Positions 59,679 to 64,000 of a stretch of 64,000 nucleotides of DNA are shown here, piece after piece. The translations under genes and the position numbers were made by a program. The stretch covers positions 1,210,606 through 1,274,605 of the forward strand of contig JAMPBN010000001.1 in the NCBI GenBank assembly GCA_023666665.1, given 5' to 3'. This DNA comes from Prevotella sp. (GTDB taxonomy: Bacteria; Bacteroidota; Bacteroidia; Bacteroidales; Muribaculaceae). Every line of letters begins with the position of its first letter. The stretch's first letter is position 1. The notes beneath the pieces are model-generated. The model was given only the letters and a program-made list of their open reading frames with translations. It did no database searches and had not been told where the DNA came from.

Positions 59679-61948
59679 ATGCGTGATGCTGAGGTTACGC
59701 CGTCAATTTTCTTGAGCCGGGTGCAGAGTTCATCTACGGCTTCGGCCGAGGTTACTTTCACGGTGAGATGTCCGGAGAACACCTCGTTGGTGGCCTCGAT
59801 TGAGAACTGGCGCAGGTCAATGTTTGAGGCTCCGCTCACTGCGGCGGAGATTTCCTGGAGAATGCCCCGGCGGTCAATCCCCTCGAGGGCCACTTCGGCC
59901 TTGAAGTAGGTGCTGCTCACTTGCTCCCACTTGGTGTAGAGAATGCGGTGGCCGTAGGTGGCTTTGAGCAGGGCGGCGCGTGGGCAAGTCAGCGAGTGCA
60001 CGGTGACGGCGCCGTCGTCCTCGATAAAGCCCATGACGTCGTCGCCGGGAATCGGGCCGCAACACTCGGCCAGGCGGTAGTTCTGGTTCTTCCCGCCGGT
60101 GTGGAGAATGTATGTTTCCTTAACGTTGATGGCAACTTCGTCTTCGTCGGCCTTCCACTGGTCGCGGGGATTCTTTTTCGCGGAGCTGCCAAAGGGGTTG
60201 AGCAGCTTTTTGAGCAACGTGGTGGTGGAGTTGGAGTTTTGCTGCGCCCGGGCTTTGCGCAGAGCGGCAAAGGTGTCTTCGGGGTTTATTTCGCCTTTGG
60301 CAATACCGATGTAGATGTCTTCGCGGGAGTTTACGCGATAGTGACCCATCATCTTGGTGAAGAGTTCGTTGGTCTGCTCGAGACCCTCTTTGCGGCAAGC
60401 GTCGTCAAAGATGGTGCGCCCCTCGTCGATGAGCGGCTGGCGGTCTTTGCGCAGGGCCTGGCGCAGGCGGGTGCGCGCCTTGGCCGTGGCCAGGAAGTTG
60501 AGCCATTCGGTTTGAGGCTGCTGGGTTTGCGAGGTGATGATTTCAACCTGGTCGCCGCTCTCGAGGCGTGTGGAGAGCGACACGAGCTTATGGTTCACCT
60601 TGCCGGCAATACATTTGGTGCCCAACTGGGTGTGGAGCGTGAACGCCAGGTCGAGCACCGTGGCGCGGGCCGGCAGGGTTATCGGCTCTCCCTTGGGGGT
60701 GAACACCACAATCTCGTTGGCAAAGAGGTTGAGCTTCACGGTGTCGAGGAAGTCAAGGGCGCTCGGCTCGGGGCTTTCAAGAATGTCTTTGATGGTTTCG
60801 AGCCATTGGTTGAGCTCGGTTTCTTCCTCGCCCTCGCCGTCTTTATACTTCCAATGGGCGGCAAATCCGCGCTCGGCAATGTCGTCCATTCTCTCCGAGC
60901 GGATTTGAATCTCCACCCAGTTGCCGTCTGAGCCCATCACGGTGAGGTGCAGAGCCTGGTAGCCGTTGGCCTTGGGCACGGAAATCCAGTCGCGGGTGCG
61001 ATCGGGGTGGAGCTTGTAAATGTCGGTGATTGCGGAATATATGCGCCACGACAGTTCCTTTTCAGAGGCCGCGTCGGGCGAGTGGAAAATGATTCGCATT
61101 GCATAGAGGTCATAAACCTCCTCAAAGGGAATCTTTTTGGTTTCCATTTTGCGCCAAATGCTGTAGACGCTCTTGAGGCGATATTTTGCCTGAAACTCAA
61201 TGCCGAGTTCGTGGAGCTTGTCTTGAATCGGGGCGGCAAAGTCCTCATACACCAGTTGGCGGGCCTTTTCCGTGGCCTCGATTTTGTCGGAAATCTCTTT
61301 GTAGGCCTGCGGATGCTCATATTTGAAACTGAGGTCTTCGAGCTCTGTTTTTATGGCAAAGAGACCCAGGCGATGAGCCAGGGGGGCGTAGATATAGAGT
61401 GTCTCGCCGGCGATTTTATACTGCTTGTTGGGAGCCATGGAGCCCAGCGTGCGCATGTTGTGCAGGCGGTCGGCCATCTTGATGAGCACCACGCGGATGT
61501 CCTCGTTCATGGTCAGCAGCAGTTTGCGGAAGTTTTCGGCCTGCGCCGAGGCGTGTTCGCCGAAAATGCCGCCCGAAATCTTGGTCAGCCCCTCAACGAG
61601 CTGCGCAATCTTGTCGCCGAAGTTTGAGCGGATGTCTTCAACGGTGTAGTCGGTGTCTTCAACCACGTCGTGGAGCAGCGCCGCGCAAATGCTCGTGGAG
61701 CCGAGGCCAATCTCTTGCGAGGCAATGCGCGCCACGGCGATGGGATGCAGTATATACGGCTCACCCGAGCGACGGCGCACTCCCGCGTGGGCCGACTTGG
61801 CAAAGCGATATGCCCGCTCGATTATCTCCACCTTCTTGCGGTGGTTTGAATTGAGATAACCCTGAAGCACGTCTTGAAACGCGGCCTCAATCATACGGTC
61901 TTCTTCCTGGAGGTCAGGAGTTTGGGCGGTGAGCTTGCTGCTTGTCAT
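59675..61948 (-). CDS. Bifunctional (p)ppGpp synthetase/hydrolase (RSH)
   Basis: 757 residues, RelA/SpoT homologue. The HD hydrolase domain with LLHDVVEDTDY (about 90-100) is intact. The synthetase region with PKANGYQALHLTV, the TGS domain (VFTPKGEPITLPARATVLDLAF), the conserved Cys-rich zinc-finger-like stretch (AECCGPIPGDDVMGF) and a C-terminal ACT domain follow. Both activities appear preserved, so it can make and remove the alarmone. First gene of a seven-gene run with ATGA overlaps. There is an AAGGA-type ribosome site before the ATG. Confidence 0.95.
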   Translation of the reverse strand: MTSSKLTAQTPDLQEEDRMIEAAFQDVLQGYLNSNHRKKVEIIERAYRFAKSAHAGVRRRSGEPYILHPIAVARIASQEIGLGSTSICAALLHDVVEDTDYTVEDIRSNFGDKIAQLVEGLTKISGGIFGEHASAQAENFRKLLLTMNEDIRVVLIKMADRLHNMRTLGSMAPNKQYKIAGETLYIYAPLAHRLGLFAIKTELEDLSFKYEHPQAYKEISDKIEATEKARQLVYEDFAAPIQDKLHELGIEFQAKYRLKSVYSIWRKMETKKIPFEEVYDLYAMRIIFHSPDAASEKELSWRIYSAITDIYKLHPDRTRDWISVPKANGYQALHLTVMGSDGNWVEIQIRSERMDDIAERGFAAHWKYKDGEGEEETELNQWLETIKDILESPEPSALDFLDTVKLNLFANEIVVFTPKGEPITLPARATVLDLAFTLHTQLGTKCIAGKVNHKLVSLSTRLESGDQVEIITSQTQQPQTEWLNFLATAKARTRLRQALRKDRQPLIDEGRTIFDDACRKEGLEQTNELFTKMMGHYRVNSREDIYIGIAKGEINPEDTFAALRKARAQQNSNSTTTLLKKLLNPFGSSAKKNPRDQWKADEDEVAINVKETYILHTGGKNQNYRLAECCGPIPGDDVMGFIEDDGAVTVHSLTCPRAALLKATYGHRILYTKWEQVSSTYFKAEVALEGIDRRGILQEISAAVSGASNIDLRQFSIEATNEVFSGHLTVKVTSAEAVDELCTRLKKIDGVTSASRI

Positions 61949-61987
61949 AATCTGCTTTCCTTAATATTATACACCGTGAATAACTCG

Positions 61988-61995
61988 CAAATATA
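61988..61995 (-). promoter_or_regulatory. -7 box (TATATTTG) of the rsh operon
   Basis: Lies about 40 bases before the rsh ATG and faces the promoter of the divergent gene. Confidence 0.6.
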
Positions 61996-62050
61996 CGAAA
62001 TTTTTTCCAAACGCACAGTATTTCTACGGTTCGGGGGCAAAGATGAGGCG

Positions 62051-62058
62051 TAACTTTG
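62051..62058 (+). promoter_or_regulatory. -7 box (TAACTTTG) of the 619-residue gene
   Basis: Ends 9 bases before the ATG, so the leader is very short. Confidence 0.6.
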
Positions 62059-62067
62059 CCGCCAACT

Positions 62068-63927
62068 ATGAAAAAGATTACTGTTACCCTTCCGAAAGCA
62101 GCTGAATATAACGCTGCAGAAAATTGTGCTGAAAATCTGAGAATCAACGCCTTGGGTTGCGTCCCCGTAGGGTTGCCCAAGCAGTTGCTTGCCAACGCCG
62201 GTACTTATACCCAAAGAGTCGGCTCACGGCTGCTGAGCGTCGCTGCCGACGGCAAAACCCTATCGCTCGACGGCCGTGAGGCGGGCACGCTGTCGGGGTG
62301 CTTCCTGTCGGCGTTGGCCGACGGCAACCGCACCATAATATTCACCGATGCGGGCATTGAGTGGCTTCAGGGCGACGCGCTTGAGGGAGCATCACCGCAA
62401 CACGCCGGCGTGGCGTTCTCGGCCGTGCAGTCGTCGCAGACCCTCACTGCCGAAGTCACTCCGCCGTCTAAGCTCAGCGGCAGCTACACGCGCACCAACG
62501 AGGCCCTGCAGGCCGACGACTGCCGGGCAATGGTGGCCCCGGTGGAGTCGGCGCTGAATCAGCTCAGCGCATCGGCGGCGCTCAGAGGAATGCTCACGCA
62601 GCCGGCCTGGGTGGCCTGGCGCATGACCGATGCCGACGGCCGCGTGGTGGCGCAAAGTGAGCCGATTCGCTTCGGCCGGCTGCAGGGAGCCGCGCCGCTG
62701 AGCTTCGCAGCCTCGAAGTCGGGCTCCACGGTGTCGGTCAGCGGCACGGCATCGCTCAGCGTCAGCCCCTATTCGCTGAAATTGAGCATTCCGCGCTCCA
62801 ACAGCGCGTTTTGGCGGCGCTTTGTGCGCAACCTTGAGGTTATTCTCTGGCCCGACTGCGTGCAGGTTGCCGGCACGTCAGGCCACCTCAACGCCGACTC
62901 CCTCACCGTGACCCCGCAACTCGCCGAACCCTCGCGCCAAGGCAGCGGAATCATTGCCGCCCGCGTCGCCCTGCCCCTTGAGGGGGCTACGGCAACACTG
63001 TTTCTCGACAACCTCGGCGATGCCGCCGACTCGGAGATGACCTACGGCAATCTGCCGGTCAGCATTGTTCACTGCGCCGGCACAATCAATGCCTACGCCC
63101 TCAATGGCGAACCGGGAGTCATTGCCGTGGCTCCGGCCGCCGACCCCCTGCGACTGAAAGTCAAGACCAAGATTTGTCGCGGCGACATTTTGCGCATCTG
63201 CTCGCCGGCAGGGTCGGCAGGAGGGTGGAACTATGGCCGCCACCATCTGCTTGCCTTTGCTACCGATGGGGTCTACGCCGTGAGCGTTGACAGCTCTATG
63301 ACCCGAATTGCCGCGTCGCTCATCTGCTCCGAGGGGGTCAGCCGCAGCGATGCCGTGGGGGTGGCTCCCGACTGCATATATTTTGCCACATCGACCGGCA
63401 ACCTTTTGCGCTTGAAGGGGAGCCGCGTGGAGCCGCAAAATCTGCCGCTCGTTGCCGAGGCCGTATGCTGGTCGGCACCCTACGGCGAGCTTTGGGTGAT
63501 GATTAAGGGCGGACCCCTCTACGCCATGACCGCCGACAAGCTTCTGACCCGACGCAGCATAATCACTGCCGACCGGTTTGTTGAGCCTGCAATGGCGGTA
63601 GACTATCAGGGCGTGTTGCGCAACCTTGCCGAAGAAGAGAGCGTCGCCGTGGCTGTAAAATGGTGTCGCCGAATGGAGTTTGACTCCAAGGGCAAGGAGC
63701 ACCGCGTGGCCTGGCACATTGATGCGCAAAACTCCGTCAGCCTGCTCCTCGGCATCAGCCTTGACTGCGGCGGCGCTCCGCAGCGCGCTCTGCAGCTCAG
63801 CGTCGACGGCCCCATCAACGCCCCCCTCACCGCCACCTTCCGAGCCCCCCGCCGCTCCCACCTTACCGCCTCCCTCGCCGGCCTCCTCCAACCCCCCGCC
63901 CGCCTCTCCGCCCTCGCCCTGCACTGA
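62068..63927 (+). CDS. Beta-rich protein, possibly phage-structural (propeller-like)
   Basis: 619 residues, no signal peptide. The start KKITVTLPKAAEYNAAENCAENLRINA is followed by GLPKQLLANAGTYTQRVG, then long alternating strands. The C-terminal third has a propeller-like run: HHLLAFATDGVYAVSVD, SLICSEGVSRSDAVGV and DCIYFATSTGNLLRLKGSRV. Similar runs occur in phage-associated proteins of Bacteroides that sit near portal and capsid genes (P22 gp10-like tail accessory proteins), but this is from memory and not tested. It is far from the capsid cassette at 1.3-4.6 kb. No other family is recognised. ATG 62068 is used because the longer frame overlaps the promoter. Confidence 0.5.
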   Translation: MKKITVTLPKAAEYNAAENCAENLRINALGCVPVGLPKQLLANAGTYTQRVGSRLLSVAADGKTLSLDGREAGTLSGCFLSALADGNRTIIFTDAGIEWLQGDALEGASPQHAGVAFSAVQSSQTLTAEVTPPSKLSGSYTRTNEALQADDCRAMVAPVESALNQLSASAALRGMLTQPAWVAWRMTDADGRVVAQSEPIRFGRLQGAAPLSFAASKSGSTVSVSGTASLSVSPYSLKLSIPRSNSAFWRRFVRNLEVILWPDCVQVAGTSGHLNADSLTVTPQLAEPSRQGSGIIAARVALPLEGATATLFLDNLGDAADSEMTYGNLPVSIVHCAGTINAYALNGEPGVIAVAPAADPLRLKVKTKICRGDILRICSPAGSAGGWNYGRHHLLAFATDGVYAVSVDSSMTRIAASLICSEGVSRSDAVGVAPDCIYFATSTGNLLRLKGSRVEPQNLPLVAEAVCWSAPYGELWVMIKGGPLYAMTADKLLTRRSIITADRFVEPAMAVDYQGVLRNLAEEESVAVAVKWCRRMEFDSKGKEHRVAWHIDAQNSVSLLLGISLDCGGAPQRALQLSVDGPINAPLTATFRAPRRSHLTASLAGLLQPPARLSALALH

Positions 63928-63984
63928 TCAGGAGGCGGCGGCAACAACAGGAGGCGGGAGGTATTATATTTCGCGAAAAATGCG

Positions 63985-63992
63985 TAACTTTG
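63985..63992 (+). promoter_or_regulatory. -7 box (TAACTTTG) at the right edge
   Basis: Probable promoter of a gene that begins beyond the window. The rest of 63928-64000 holds nothing I can name. Confidence 0.5.
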
Positions 63993-64000
63993 CCCCGGTA

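Noticed and set aside
1..64000. tRNA, rRNA, riboswitch and insertion-sequence genes
   Set aside because: I scanned for tRNA-like arms, rRNA segments, known aptamer cores and transposase motifs and saw none I could support; a covariance-model search would be needed for certainty.

Overview
The window looks like a chromosome segment of a GC-rich Bacteroidales bacterium, most likely Muribaculaceae-like (the family is an inference). The evidence is the TAnnTTTG promoter boxes typical of Bacteroidetes in front of many genes, the general lack of strong Shine-Dalgarno sites, an inositol-phosphate synthase, DUF3078, DUF3822, DUF4919 and DUF6057 proteins, and a secreted protein with a Prevotella/Muribaculaceae-type C-terminal tail. 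Most of the window is housekeeping. No tRNA, rRNA, CRISPR or intact transposase was seen.

Layout. 1-1.2 kb: 3' part of an LptF/LptG-type permease. 1.3-4.6 kb: a four-gene phage-head cassette (small protein, SU10/HK97-type capsid, connector, P22-type portal) with its own host-like promoter and no terminase, tail, integrase or lysis gene beside it. 4.6-16.4 kb: ilvE, an HD hydrolase, hisS, a HEAT alkylation-repair protein, a Kdo/lipid A set (waaA, lpxL, kdsB-like, GT9, kdsD), mutS, ribH and a WbqC-like gene. 16.4-20.3 kb (minus): rodA, mrdA and mreD. 20.4-23.8 kb: a large secreted protein. 23.8-24.2 kb: an AT-rich frameshifted remnant. 24.2-29.5 kb: pheT, yebC, a CCA/poly(A) polymerase-like gene and a YafQ-type toxin-antitoxin pair. 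29.6-38.2 kb: a DUF6057 membrane protein beside a haem-c-motif beta-propeller lipoprotein, ybaK, aroC, a DUF3078 protein, phoH, purC and menG. 38.4-41.3 kb: inositol synthase, an outer-membrane barrel and a decayed ATPase with tandem repeats. 41.5-46.1 kb: a two-component system, pepT and a MINPP-like phosphatase. 46.2-48.8 kb: higBA, mreB and mreC. 48.8-53.6 kb: a DUF2156 protein, a degenerate LytM protein, miaB, DUF4919, birA and a small repeat protein. 53.6-62 kb (minus): a tightly overlapped operon rsh-pgpH-DUF3822-rsmD-mgtE-NSS transporter. 62.1-63.9 kb: a 619-residue protein that may be phage-structural.

Main signals. (1) At least a dozen loci carry short tandem arrays with a period of 7 (sometimes 8) bases but different unit sequences. 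They sit at gene junctions, supply the stop codon of seven genes and the start codon of two, and often pair with small hairpins. Arrays whose unit has no stop codon are found inside genes. (2) The isolated capsid-portal cassette may be domesticated, and the protein at 62 kb may belong with it. (3) The usual mreB-mreC-mreD-mrdA-rodA operon is split into two halves 27 kb apart on opposite strands, exactly as one inversion would leave it. (4) The low-GC patches hold two toxin-antitoxin pairs and two pseudogenes.
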